From positions 4,080 to 68,079 of the forward strand of contig WTPW01002692.1 of assembly GCA_009809945.1 (NCBI GenBank): DNA of 64,000 bases, given 5' to 3'. Position numbers and translations under genes: made by a program. Each line of letters opens with the position of its first letter. Position 1 is the first letter of the stretch. Positions 11,231 through 22,800 of the stretch are shown piece after piece. The notes beneath the pieces were generated by a model, which saw only the letters and a list, made by a program, of their open reading frames with translations, had not been told where the DNA came from and searched no databases. Source of the DNA: Gigaspora margarita (Eukaryota > Glomeromycota > Glomeromycetes > Diversisporales > Gigasporaceae).

Positions 11231-12411
11231 CGGAAAGTCTACGGACACGTACAGAACACGTGATATTTCATCTTACGGACACGTACCAAAATAATTTTTT
11301 GATTTAAAAAGTGATCCAGCAAGACTTTTGTACTAAGTTAACCATTAGTTCTCATGGTCTTTCCAGTTCTAAAGGTGGAAGATTATTAAAATTGTCCATA
11401 GAACCGAAGATACGACCTTTCGAAATTGGGCAACGTTCTAAAGATTATATAAAAACGCCGCATAAACTTTAGAAGACTATATCTCCAGTTTATTGAAATA
11501 ATTTTAATAATATCACTACCATGTGAACCAGAAAAATAAGATAAACAAGTTTACTTCGAGTGATAAAAGAGTTTACTTAGTTCGAAAGTCTTCCGGGCCA
11601 TCTTTTTCTTATTATTTTTTTCTTTTTTAAAATTTAAAGTGATTCGACTGAGCTTCTATAATAGGTTAATCATTTTTGTCGTCCTAACAAAACTTGTTCT
11701 CCTGGTCTTTCCGGTTTCAATAATGGTAATGTTATTAAAAATCAACTCAGTAGAATTGGATATATAATCTCATGAAGTTTATGTGACGTTTTATTTAACC
11801 TTTATTAGAACGTTGTTCAATTTCAAGAGGTCACATCTTCGCTTCTACTGGGCAAATTTTAATAATCTCACCACCATTAAAACCGTAAAGACGGATAATA
11901 AGCTTATTAGAATGATTAAGGAGGTTAACTTAGTATAAAAGTCTTGCCGGGTCGCTTTTTAATCAAAAAATTATTATTTTGGTACGTGTCCGTCAGGGAC
12001 AGTGAAAAATATCGATTTATATTGATTATAGTAAATCGATATTTTTAGGCCAAATCATAGGGAAATCGATATTTTTCAATTTTTAATGCGGTGTAACAAT
12101 ACCACTTTGGGCAAAATTAAGAGTATAATTTGGGCCGGACAACACAATTTTGGCTAGCCTGAACTGTCGGTAAGTTTTGGAAAAGTAGACAATCAACAAA
12201 CTGTTTGCCGGCAAGTTACATTATTGATCACGTTACATTTTGTTACACCAAATCGTGCATTTTGATTGGCCAATCTTGGTAAATCGATATAAATCGATAT
12301 TTTTGACCAAACCGATCGATATTTTTGCCAAATCAAATCGATATTTTTCACTTTCCCTGGTGTCCGTAAGATGAAATATCACGTGATCTGTACGTGTCCA
12401 TAGACTTTCCG
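11231..12411. mobile_element. Long-TIR fold-back element (MULE-like), split by a nested hAT-like element
   Basis: Flanked by identical 9-bp GTGGTAGCT at 11222-11230 and 12412-12420. Ends begin CGGAAAGTCTACGGACACG, with the inverse at the right. The inverted arms run on past 11,345 on the left and back to about 11,918 on the right, so most of the element is one hairpin with long arms. The right arm is interrupted between 11,993 and 12,360. No coding capacity. Confidence 0.8.
11994..12359. mobile_element. hAT-like MITE nested in the fold-back element
   Basis: Terminal inverted repeats CAGGGACAGTGAAAAATATC and CAGGGAAAGTGAAAAATATC (inverted). Target duplication GTGTCCGT at 11986-11993 and 12360-12367. 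CAGGG ends plus 8-bp duplications are the hAT signature. The interior repeats 'aaatcgatattttt'. Removing it restores the right arm of the host element. Confidence 0.85.
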
Positions 12412-12583
12412 GTGGTAGCTCTCCCACAAAAATTTTACCCGTGATTTTTATCAATGAAACCCAATGAAACTTTTTAGGGTTAGGGTGAGATTAGGGTGAA
12501 GTCACGTTAGGGGTAAACTCATTAATTAATGTTTTGTGGGAAACCTATAGGCGTTATAAACCCCAAATTTTGAAAATAATTTT

Positions 12584-14448
12584 TTATGGTAACACAAAGG
12601 ATGATTTATCGAGGTTTAAGCTAAAGTGTTGTTGAGCATCGTGGCGTGATTCATCAACTTATATTGCTGTATTGATATTTGTAAATCTTTACATACCTGC
12701 TACACTTACTGGTGGTTTAATAAAATCCGGAGATCGATTTGTATAAATAGTAAAATCCAGAGGTCGACTTGTATAATACAGAGACCGATTTGTATAATCC
12801 AGAGGTCGACTTGTATAATCCAGAGGTCGACTTGCATAATCCAGTGAATAATCCAGAGGTCTATTTGTATAATCCAGAGGTCGATTTGTATAATCCAGAG
12901 GTCGACTTGTATAATCCAGAGGTCGAGTTGTATAATCCAGAGGTCGATTTTTAAGATCCAGAGGTCGATTTATATAATCCAGAAGTCGACTTGTATAATC
13001 TAGAGGTCGATTTGTATAATCCAGAGGTTTACTTGTATAATCCAGAGGGCGATTTGTATAATCCAGAGGTCTACTTGTATAATTCAGAGGTCTACTTGTA
13101 TAATTCAGAGGTCTACTTTTATAATCCAGAGGTCGACTTATATGAATAGTTTGTGGACGTGTTTGATAATTTAACCTTTCCGATTTAGCTTGAATATATA
13201 TATTAAGGAGTCTTTGGTTTGTTTAACTTATTTATATAATTAATACACTAATATAGGTAAGATTATAACATACCTGCCGCATTTACTATTTGTAAATTGT
13301 CTTTGGTTGTATACAAATTTTGTGACATTAGATTTTGTGAATATGCCTGTAAACTTAATCTCGCCGATGCTAAAAGGCCTTTAATTGAAGGACCTTTAAT
13401 TAAAGAGTATTTAATTTGTTCGACTTGTTTATATAATTCTGTTTTTTCATTTTTTAAATCATTATAAAATTGATTCATCACATTAGCTAATTCTTCAGCA
13501 GTTGGTCTTTTATGAGGATCAGCATCTAAACATTTACTCATTACATCCAAAAGTAATTGAGGAACTTCGCATCTAATCTTAGGTCTGACTCCTTCACAAA
13601 TCCTAAGCGCAAGTTGGGCATCATGAGGAATATCAGGATATGGAGGATATCCAGTAAAAACCTCTGACATAATTATTCCAAAAGAATAAATATCTGATTT
13701 TTGAGTAAATTTATTGCCGTGAAATACCTCTGGAGCAATATAGGCAATTACACCATAAACAGTGCTAGAGTTGTCTGACGCTGGCTTGCTTAAACCAAAA
13801 TCAGTAATGTAAGAACTATACATATTTTCGTTAACTATATTTCCGGAATGAAGATCTTTATGCATTAATTTGGCTCTGTGAATTTCACGAAGCCCATCGC
13901 CTATGTAAAATAAGATGGCTATTTTATGCTGCCAATTTAAGTCATAATATTTACTTTCTAATAATTTTCGGAGATTTCCATATTTTGCATATTGCATAAC
14001 TATTAAATATTTATCATCAATTGGGTTCTTTGATATTCCATAAATTGCAATTGTAGAGACTCCCCCATGTTTATGCTGATATTCAACCTAAAATATTAAT
14101 TTGAATGAATAACTTACTACCTTTTAATAATAATAAATTATAATGCTTACTTCTTCTAAAAGTTCTTGTTTTATATCCTTAGGATTAAGGCTTTTTAAAC
14201 AAACATATATTTGCGGCTTTCTTTTCAATACTTCCTTCTGCTCGAATCCTAAAATATATCCGTCAATCCATATTGCCTTAAAAATAGTGCCAAAGGCTCC
14301 ATTAGTTAAATATTTTATATTTGCAAATTTGGAAAAAGGTATCCACTCAATAATGTCTTTAAATTTTGCTGCATTAAGCTGTGTATGTTGAATAAATTCA
14401 TCAATATCGTGACTACCGCTTGTCCAATTATGAAACTCTTTTTCAAGT
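12584..14448 (-). CDS. TKL protein kinase with a heptapeptide-repeat tail
   Basis: Exons on the minus strand are 14151-14448, 13274-14087, 12697-13188 and 12584-12657 (stop TAA 12584-12586), giving about 558 residues. All joins are GT-AG and in phase. The 5' exon upstream of 14,448 was not found. The first exon carries the F-H-N-W-T-S-G module common to glomeromycete TKL kinases, then glycine loop N-G-A-F-G-T-I and Lys in V-C-L-K-S-L. The second has M-H-K-D-L-H-S-G-N, an intact D-F-G, A-P-E-V and the TKL C-lobe (Y-S-F-G-I-I-M-S-E-V), so the kinase looks active. Exon 3 stays open for 163 codons across the 21-bp minisatellite and encodes about 19 copies of (S/N)-R-P-L-D-Y-T. A short last exon ends in F-V-L-P. 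The last intron would be only 39 bp, so that join is the least certain. Confidence 0.78.
12728..13145 (-). repeat. 21-bp minisatellite coding for (S/N)RPLDYT heptads
   Basis: About 19 units of TATAATCCAGAGGTCGACTTG read on the plus strand. All length changes are multiples of three in the minus-strand frame, including a contracted unit around 12,840-12,852. That frame has no stop from 13,188 to 12,697. Plus-strand frames over the full array contain stops, which favours minus-strand coding. Confidence 0.9.
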
Positions 14449-14609
14449 CTTGAAAAATAATAAATATAAAAATATAATAAATATAATAATATAATAATAT
14501 ATTAAGAGCTGCAATTAAAAATAACTAATATATACCGTCTATCATGGGTTAATATATATAAATAGTTAGATCGTATTATATAATTAATTAGATAGTATTA
14601 TATAATTAA

Positions 14610-14835
14610 TGTCGCGGCTGAAGCTGGAAATGGCTGAAACTGGAAATTAGGGATCTTGATTTAAAAAAATAAACCCTACCAAAATCCACTTATACCTTTT
14701 TATTATTAAAACTAATCCTAAACCCTAACCTAACCTAAAAAATCCCCTAACAAAAAGCCCCAAAAATTTTTGAAAATTTCATATTAAAATAATTAAAATT
14801 TCCAGCTTCAGCCATTTCCAGCTTCAGCCACGACA
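14610..14835. mobile_element. MITE, TGTCG ends, with telomere-like core
   Basis: Terminal inverted repeats TGTCGCGGCTGAAGCTGGAA and TGTCGTGGCTGAAGCTGGAA (inverted), each a doubled GGCTGAA.CTGGAAAT unit. Flanking 5-bp ATTAA at 14605-14609 and 14836-14840. The centre carries CCCTAACCTAACC sequence. It resembles the TGTSGCAG elements at 53-55 kb in end type, duplication size and telomere-like core. Confidence 0.8.
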
Positions 14836-15249
14836 ATTAATTAGATAGTTATTGTGTTTTGATTTACTGCTGCAAAACTTACGAGCTATAGAGACGTGTG
14901 GTTTGAAAATATTACTTTGCATTAGAATTAATGTCGCATTCTGATTTACCGTAAAAAATTCTGTTGCTAAACTTACGATCTGAGATTTGTATAACATTTT
15001 ATTTTGTTTAAGAATTATTATATTAGTACAATCGTTCGTTATTTTCGATTTACAATAAAAAAATTCTGTTGCTGCACTTACACTTTATGTGGTCTGGGTG
15101 ATATAATAATTTTATATTAGAATTATTGTAAATGGAATTATCGTGATATAATAATTTTGTATTAGAATTATTGTAAATGGAATTATCGTGATCTCTGAAT
15201 TAATGTTACTAAATCTATTCAATTATTTAAAACTCAAAACTATAAGTGC

Positions 15250-16860
15250 TTTTAAAGTTATAAAATTTAGAAGATTTCTATTTTACCCTACTAGTATGAT
15301 ACCCAATACAGAAAATCAAGAATGTTAACATCTTGAAATTTTAAGTTAAATGTTTAATACTTAATTTTACACATAAATAGACCTTTAACCTACTGACTTT
15401 AAAGAGTTTTTTTTCTTATAAAGGGTATCATACCATATGAGTATTTTTTAGAAATTCTAAATTTGTTACATTCTCATTATATTAACTGTGTATATACAAA
15501 ATCTTACATATTTGCTGTAATGTTAAAATAATTTAGATCTAGTATAAATAATGAGTCATTAAGAGAAATTTTCGTAACCAATCGCAAATCAGTTTTTGTT
15601 TAAAAATTAAAAAAAAACCTCGCCTCGTATAATTATTTGTTAATCCTGGTGAGAAGCTAAAAAGATGTTAGATTAGATTTGTGATTTAATACGAAAATTT
15701 CTTATAAATTAATCATTTAGAGCATTTTTTTAGCGTTGGTTAGAGCCGATTGTAAATTAAAAAACCGAAATGGATTTATATGTAATTGAAAACTGGCAAT
15801 ACGTAAGCTAAACTAGGTTAAATTTAAACTGAATTTAATTTATTGTGTGCAATATATATTTTTGCTTTTTTTTTGTTTTTTTTTTTTGTCGATCAGCAAA
15901 AAAGATTAAATTTACTGGTTCTCTTTTCGTCATATTTAGAAATAAACCGAAAACAATCAAATTAATATGGAAAATAAGTACCACAACTTCTACGCTGCTC
16001 AGATTAACGTGAATAACTTGATAAAGTTTTTAGCTAATCTTTGATTTAAAAAGTAGGGTAGAGAGTGTAGTACTCATTTTCCGAGTTTTACGGTATTATA
16101 AAATTCTATTATCTGACAAACCTTAAGATCAAGAATTTATATTTTTTCTGTTATTTTTTTCATGTATTACGTTGTAATCATGTTAAAAACCCAGCTGACG
16201 ACTCTCTGCAAATCTTGATCATAAAATTTCGAACAATACCGTTGGGAAAGTTTTCAATATATAACAATAATATGGTTGACTGTTCATTTAACAAATTGAG
16301 ACAAGTTACCGTTATTCAAAAATTTTTGCCCAATAAAGTATGCATAACCGGCTCCACCGTAATTAATGCTTAAAAATCTTATCTTTGCAATAGTGCCAAA
16401 AACTATATATATTTAGCATAAATCGTTAACATTATAGATTGTCAAAAAGAAATTTTTATATTAATAGCAAATTTAGTTTAATATTAGTTTCTTACTAGAA
16501 CTATATCAATGTTTTATATTATGCATAAAAATCCCGTTTAATTATTTCTTTGCACTAATAAGCACCTAGCAAGAAACTAGATTTGCGATTAATTACAAAA
16601 TTTTCTTAATAATGTTAAATATATATTTTATCATTGTAAAAATGTTTTCGCAATGGAATTTGCAAAAAACAACATTAGTAATTATTATACATACAGTACA
16701 ATATGATTTTGCATAACTTGCAAAATTACTATAGTTTTGAATTTTAAGTGAATAGGCCTTATAAACAAGAGCATTGAACTTAAAGATTCCAACTGGAACG
16801 TAGAAGTCCAATTCCAATTTAAATTATTGGACATATAAGGTAGCCAACATTGCCCACAGC
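15250..16860. other. Interval inside the array with two small inverted-repeat elements
   Basis: Inverted GTATGATACCC / GGGTATCATAC bounds about 15,295-15,435. Inverted 'gaaattttcgta..aatcgcaaatc' bounds about 15,560-15,710. No target duplications were confirmed. The rest is AT-rich, with no coding frame I can support. Confidence 0.35.
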
Positions 16861-17124
16861 ACTTAATGGCTACTATGGTTTCTGATTTACTGAAAAAATT
16901 TTGTTATTATACTTACATGCTATAGTGACATGATTTGGTTAATTTATATTAAAGTATTGTATTAGAATTATACTGATTATAATTTATTGTAAAAATTTTT
17001 TTTATTGCACTTACGGACTATAATGAAATATATGATTGTTATTTTGTATAGTATATGGTTTTATTAATTTGCATTAGAATTAGGGAACTAATATCAAAAT
17101 CAGAGGAAATTTTGCTGCGACTAT

Positions 17125-17640
17125 TATTTTGATAGACCCCTTAAAAATTCGATGAGATTTTTTTTATTTGGATTCTACAAATTCAAAGAATTTGAATAAA
17201 AAAAATCATTGAATTTGATCAAATTTTTGTCGAGATACCTTCGCTCAAAGTTTTAAAAAAATTCAAACAACCATCAAAATAATAACCATGCCAAAATTTT
17301 CTCTGATTGATCGAAGATATCTTGGCAATCACCTGACAAAATTCGATGAATTTTTTTTATCTGAATCCTACAAATCTGTAGAATCTAATAAAAAAAAAAA
17401 GAAAGTCCACCGAATTGGTTAGGTGGTTGTCGAGATACCTTCAATCAAAGTTTTAAAAATAAGTTAAAAATCTATCATAAGAATAGTCGCAGCCAAAATT
17501 TTCTGACTTTGATCGAAGATATCTCGGCAACCATCTAGCCAAATTTGATAAAATTTTTTCATTCAATTCTAAGAATCTGTAGAATTTAAATAAAAAAAAT
17601 TCATTGAATTTGGTTGTGTGACTGTCGAGGTACCTGATCT
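17125..17640. repeat. Three tandem fold-back units (GATATCTTCGATCAAAG family)
   Basis: Three units of about 150-170 bp. Each runs from 'gatcgaagatatct' through 'aaattcgat', a central 'tctacaaatctgtagaa' palindrome and 'tcgaattgg' to 'gtcgagataccttc.atcaaagtttt', so every unit folds on itself. The same family occurs at 3.25 kb and 60.56-61.42 kb. Confidence 0.75.
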
Positions 17641-19783
17641 ACGTGGGTGTGTGGAATTCCAACAAAGGAGATGTGAAATATTAGTTCCCTTAAAATTATT
17701 ATGCTGGAATTATTATGATTTCTGATTTACTGTAAAACATTCTGTTATGGAACTTACGAGCTATGGTATTATGGAGAAATGCGTTTGGATGACATTTGAG
17801 TTATTTGTATTAGAACTAATGTATCGGAGTTATTATGATTTCTGATTTACTGTAAAAAATTTTATTGTTGCACCTACTTGCTATAGTTACATGTGTGGTC
17901 GTTATTTTGCATTAGCATTTATTTAATTGAAATTATCGTAGTTTCTGATTTACTATAAAAAAATTCTGTTACTATGCTTACCGACTGTTGTGGTTACATG
18001 CGGTTGTTATTTATATTAGAATTATTCTATCAAAATTATCGCGATTATTAATACTGTACTTACTCACTATAGTGAAACACAATGGTTAATTTGTATTGGA
18101 ATTATTGTATTGAAATTATCGTATTAGAATAATCGTAATTTTTGATTTACTGCACTTACTTGCTACAGTGACATACAGTATATAATTTAATTTGTATTGT
18201 CATAACTCTGATTTACTGTAAAAAATTCCTGTTACTGCACTTACCGACTATAGAGATATATAATACAATGTTTATTAGAATTATTGAACTTGAGCTATCG
18301 TGATTTCTAATTTACTGTAACAGGTTCTTTTACTATACTTACAGACTATTATTGTAGTGACACGTTAATTAATGAATTGAATTCTATTTATTATGCATTA
18401 AAGAACTCAGCTACTGTGCTTACCGACTATAGTGAAGATATATGTGATTATTATTTTATATTAGAATTGTTGTATCGGATTTATTGACACATCTGTTTTT
18501 ACCCTACTTACTCACTATAGTGACATGTATCATATAGTTAGTTAATTATATCGGAATTAATGTATTTGAATTAGCAATTGGACTCGGCTCATCAACTTGT
18601 AACTCTAATAACTCGAATTTGTCATTATTCAAATAATGTAATTTTTTAACTCACGAGTCAAATTATATTACGCATGAAACATCTTGCCTTTGTAGATCTG
18701 AATATGAGATTAAATAACTCGAAAGAAACTCATATAAATGACTCGATCGAATAATTCGAGTACCCTGAGTTTAATTCGTGAATTGTGTTGGCACGAGTCC
18801 AAATACTAATTTACTGTAAGAATTCTTTTACTGAACTTACGAGCTATTATGGCGATATTTGGTTTGGACATATTAGAATTATTGTAACGGAATTATCGTG
18901 ATTTCTGATTTACTTTAAAATATTGTCATTAAACTTACAGCCTATTGTGAGTGATTTTGCATTACAGATTAGAATTATTGTATTGGAAGTTCTGATTTAT
19001 TGCAAAAAATTATGTCGCACACTTACAGGCTTTATGGTATATATTGGGATGGCGTTGAATTATTTTGTACTAGGATTCTTGTATTTAGAATAACGATTTC
19101 TGATTTGCTGTAAATTATGTTATTGCACTTACTCGCTTTAGTGATATAGGTGCATAGATTATGTTAATTTGCATCAGATTTATAGTTCGGAATTTCCGAT
19201 TTTCTTACTGAACTTACGTTCTATTATGATGACATGGGTGCCATTAAAGTATTTTGCATTAGAATCATCATTCTGATTCATTGTAAAAAAACTAGTCACT
19301 GCACTTACGGGCTATTGTAACATGCGATATAAATAAAGAATTATTACGTGAATTATTATAATTTCTGATTTAATGCAAAAAAAAAACTTTGTTAATGCAC
19401 TTACAGGCTGTTATAACATGTGGTTTTGATAAAGAATTATTATAAAGGATTATTATAATTTCTGGTTAACTACTCTGTCACTAACTTACGGACTATTGTG
19501 ATATTTAGTTTAGATGAAGTTAGTTATGGATTAAAACAACATATGGAACTCGTATTTTCTGAAATTCTGTTACTGAACTTACTCGCTTTAGTGATATAAA
19601 TGAATCGATACTTTAATTTAAAATTATTTTATTGGAATTTCATATTTACCGCAAAAAATTCTGTTACTGCACTTACTCGCTTTAATGACATATATTGTAT
19701 ATATGACGTTATGTTAATTTATATTAGGATTATTGACTTAATTTAAAATTTTAAGCCATTAAAATTATAAATGCGCGTTATAC

Positions 19784-21343
19784 TTACAAATTTTTAACTA
19801 ATTCATGGGCCCGTGTTGCCCATTCATCTTCAGACTTAATTTCTATTAATTTCTCCAGGTCTGCAATTGATTCATTATACTTTTTCATCAAATAATTAAT
19901 TTCTCCTCGATACCTTAGTGCTATTGTATTATCTGGTTCGATTTTTAGCACTCTAGTTAAATCTTCAAATGCTTTATCATATTCGCCCATAATAAAATAT
20001 AATTTTCCTCGATCGCTTAATTCATATACATTAGTTGCATCTTTTTCTAATGATCTTGTTATTGCATTTTTTAAATTAATATATCTATCCATGATGAAAT
20101 CGACTTTTGTTTGATATTCCAATGCTAATACATTATTTGACTTGTTAATATCATTATTGGTCATTGAATAAATTAAAATAGATACAACGTAAAACAATTA
20201 AACATTTTAACAAATTTACCAGAATATTTAAATTTTTTATGCCCGAAGTTCGCTTCTATCGACCCTCCTTGCGATCTAAATCCAACAAAAGGGTACAAAA
20301 CATCACCCAAATTTTTAGGCAGATAGCATGCAATTCCTTAAAATATATTATAATTATTAAATTTTCTACCTTTTTGCTTTAAAACAATATAAAATTGAAT
20401 TTTCTAGAATTGAATTACCTAAATTGATTCCATTTTTAGTATAAAATACCACCTTATGTTTAAAATTCAAATAACATCCAACTGTATCATCGGTAGAATA
20501 TGATGGTCCGTATGGTTCTATATTTCCGGAACAAAAAATATATCCATCGTCGCCATGGTAACAACACCCCCACGATTCATCTTTATTATCGTAATTTTCC
20601 TTAATATCCCTATATTTCTGTCCTAAGAGATTTCATGATATAGGCATTAATCACCATTAAGAAGAAAATAAAATAAAAATTTGCTATTACCAGGCATGAG
20701 CATGTTATTAATATAATTTGATTCAACATTTGAATAGTCTTGGTTTTTGTCTTTTTGCTTTGTACAATAGCCGATTCCTATCATCCTTTTAAGAAATAAA
20801 ATTAAAGGATTACAAAAAAAAACAATGCAAACGTAAAATACATTTTTATGACAAGAGATTAATAATAACATTACCCATTTTTTCCTTTATTTATAATTTC
20901 AATTTCAAAGTAAAATATTCCACATTGTAAAGTAATTGGACGATTTGCTTGAATAACAACAGATTTATAATCATCAGGATCTTTAAAAAGTTTTTTTTTT
21001 TAAATCAATTAGAACTATAGTGTTATGGTATTCTTTAACACTTGACAATTCATTTTAGCATCTCCAACAGTGCTAGTGATGTTTCAACAATAAGTTTATA
21101 GAATAAAATAAGAAAAACTTTATCATATTTAGTTTGAATATTTTCGTGACATCACTAGCACTATTTTAGATGTTAGAAATGGCTGGTCAAATGCATCAAA
21201 TATGTTTTTGCGGGACCTCTTGTTCTCATCTTACTATTATAATTCACTTTAAGTCCACTTGAATCTATGTTAATAAATGATGATTTATCTTCAAAATCCC
21301 ACGCAGTCGGTAAAATAGCATCTGACAATTCTAATTCCTCCAT
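19784..21343 (-). CDS. SPRY-domain protein with C-terminal TPR repeats
   Basis: Six exons on the minus strand: 21235-21343, 20875-20980, 20691-20785, 20419-20622, 20220-20336 and 19784-20124. They sum to 972 nt (323 residues plus stop), with every GT-AG join in phase. The first ATG (21341-21343) starts M-E-E-L-E-L-S-D. The SPRY domain spans most of exons 1-5: T-A-W-D-F, I-F-Y-F-E-I-E-I, G-I-G-Y-C-T-K-Q, Y-H-G-D-D-G, P-Y-G-P, V-G-C-Y-L-N-F, F-Y-T-K-N-G-I-N-L-G, and a C-terminal E-A-N-F-G. Exon 6 carries tetratricopeptide-like helices (Y-E-L-S-D-R-G-K-L-Y-F-I-M-G-E-Y-D-K-A, R-Y-R-G-E-I-N-Y-L-M-K-K-Y). SPRY and TPR both bind proteins, so an adaptor role is likely. The stop TAA lies within a consensus donor (TTT|GTAAGT), so further splicing into the downstream array cannot be excluded. 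Intron 1 contains a small MITE. Confidence 0.85.
21042..21190. mobile_element. Small MITE in intron 1 of the SPRY-TPR gene
   Basis: About 149 bp with imperfect inverted ends of about 40 bp. The best-matched stretch is AGTGCTAGTGATGT (inverted at the right), preceded by CATTTTAGCATC / CATTTCTAACATC. No clear target duplication was seen. Confidence 0.6.
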
Positions 21344-21399
21344 TTGAGTTAAAGATCTTTTTGCTCAAACGACGAATTAAAATTACTGGTTTCGAATAC

Positions 21400-21923
21400 T
21401 TATTTACGGATTTACTTATTTGTGCACGTAACACAACCATATATGGAAAAATTGACATAACAGATAAACAAACTACAAAGCAAAGTTAGTAGCATAGCTA
21501 AAAGAAAAAAAAAATTATATGTATATGTGTATATATATATTGTGTATTATATGCAAAATAGCATTCCGTACACTTTTAATTAGGGCCTCAACGTTTGATT
21601 TTGACACAGTTTTTCTTTAATTTGCATTTTCTTTTCTTATCTTTTCTTTGAATATGTCGACCTAGGCTTGTGTTACAGGCACAAATAAGTATGCGTAGTA
21701 CGTACGTAACTAATTTACCCCTATCATCTGATTGGATGATCGCTGATTGGACAAAATGGTTACATAGCAGTTAATTTTTTAAAACTTCTAGCGATGGTTT
21801 CTCAACGATTACTGGGTCAAATCCAATTTTATTTTAATCCTATACACATGTAAAATGAAAATAAATAAAAATTATCAAGTTTGGTCTGGTATTAAGGTTT
21901 AAAAAAATGAATATAGAAAATAA
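21400..21923. other. Upstream region of the SPRY-TPR gene, nothing further recognised
   Basis: A (TA)n-rich tract near 21,515-21,545 and a short palindromic GTACGTAC near 21,700. No coding frame that can be supported. The promoter of the minus-strand SPRY-TPR gene should lie here. Confidence 0.35.
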
Positions 21924-22487
21924 TAGTGTTCCAAGCCGATTAAGCTAGCCGCTTAGCCGGCAGCTTAGCCGCTTAGCCAGCTGATAGTTTGCCTAGCCGG
22001 CTAATAATGGCTAATAATGCCAATTCCTAAATTTTATAGTGTAACTAAATATAGGATTTCTTTAATTATACAAGATTTTCTCAACTTAGAAACATGTATT
22101 AAACTTCAGTTTTATTCNCAATGGATNGATCTCTATCTTAGTTCAGAATATAACAAAAGCAATAAATCATAATTATTTCAATTAATTATTGATTTATGCA
22201 AGTACAGAAGATAGTCTAGCCGANCAAATCAGCCAATTAGTCAGCTAATAGTTTTATTAGTCGGCGAACTATTAATCTATCTTTATTGGGTGCCTTTATG
22301 TTAAGGAAAACTTTCATTATAAATTTTGGTTGTAGAACCAACTTTTAAAGTTAAGTATGTAGAGAATTTTTAATATACTACAGACTTATATTTTTGGATC
22401 AGCGCTATACTATCGGCTAAGCTGCTAAGCCATTAAAAATTTAACGGCTTAGCCTAGCCATAAAAATTTAATCAGCTTGTAACACTA
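21924..22487. mobile_element. hAT-like MITE, copy A (564 bp)
   Basis: Ends TAGTGTTCCAAGCCGATTAA and, inverted, TAGTGTTACAAGCTGATTAA. Subterminal GGCTAAGCGGCTAAG-type palindromes at both ends. It is the near-identical reverse complement of the copy at 36,867. Three ambiguous bases (22118, 22127, 22224) fall at the same element positions as in the other copy. The flanks show no matching 8-bp duplication, so this copy may have been rearranged. Confidence 0.8.
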
Positions 22488-22494
22488 GTCGGAA

Positions 22495-22800
22495 CCCCTC
22501 AGGATGATTTCAAACCAACATAGTAGGAAAAAGTATATAAGTGATACCTCCTTATATTGATGAGAAAAGTTTAATTATATTTAGATTATTGGATTATACT
22601 AAAAATAGAATAATATATACCATGAAGTGTATGGTTTATATGCATTTTTAGTGAGTATATTTGCAAAATCTTAGAATTGATTGGGCAATAGATTAAATGC
22701 AATGAAATATTAAATTCTGATCTGAACATTACAATATATGTATCATATTGTACTATATTTGAGAATTGTTTAACCAAACATTACTTTAACAGGTTTTTGT
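22495..22800. repeat. Fragment related to the LTR at 24,590
   Basis: 'agtatataagtgatacctcc...gatgagaaaagtttaattatatttagattattgga' matches, with changes, the middle of the solo LTR at 24,590-25,284. The ends are not defined. Confidence 0.4.

Larger units (their letters stand above)
14860..19740 (-). repeat. Tandem array with splice-donor and acceptor-like motifs in each unit
   Basis: More than 20 diverged units of about 90-120 bp. The plus-strand core is 'gatttactgtaaaaaattctgttactgcacttac' (in parts), followed by '.gactatagtgacatg', then 'ttgtattagaattattgtat'. On the minus strand each unit reads GTAAGTGCAGTAACAG, AATTTTTTACAG: a consensus 5' splice site about 28 nt from a T-rich ACAG. Units are clear at 14,866-15,200, 16,880-17,070 and 17,690-19,740. 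Other sequence interrupts at 15,250-16,870 and 17,100-17,640. No protein frame persists. Confidence 0.75.

Noticed and set aside
12769..12954. Plus-strand ORF of DLYNPEV repeats
   Set aside because: It covers only part of the minisatellite and lies opposite a longer minus-strand frame that continues a kinase in phase. It is probably a shadow.
14860..19740. CRISPR-like array
   Set aside because: Units are diverged along their whole length, without constant repeats and unique spacers, and the context is eukaryotic.
21190..21234. SPRY gene disrupted by a MITE
   Set aside because: A GTAAGA donor at 21,234 and an AAAG acceptor at 20,981 place the MITE inside an intron, and the SPRY domain joins at the right length.
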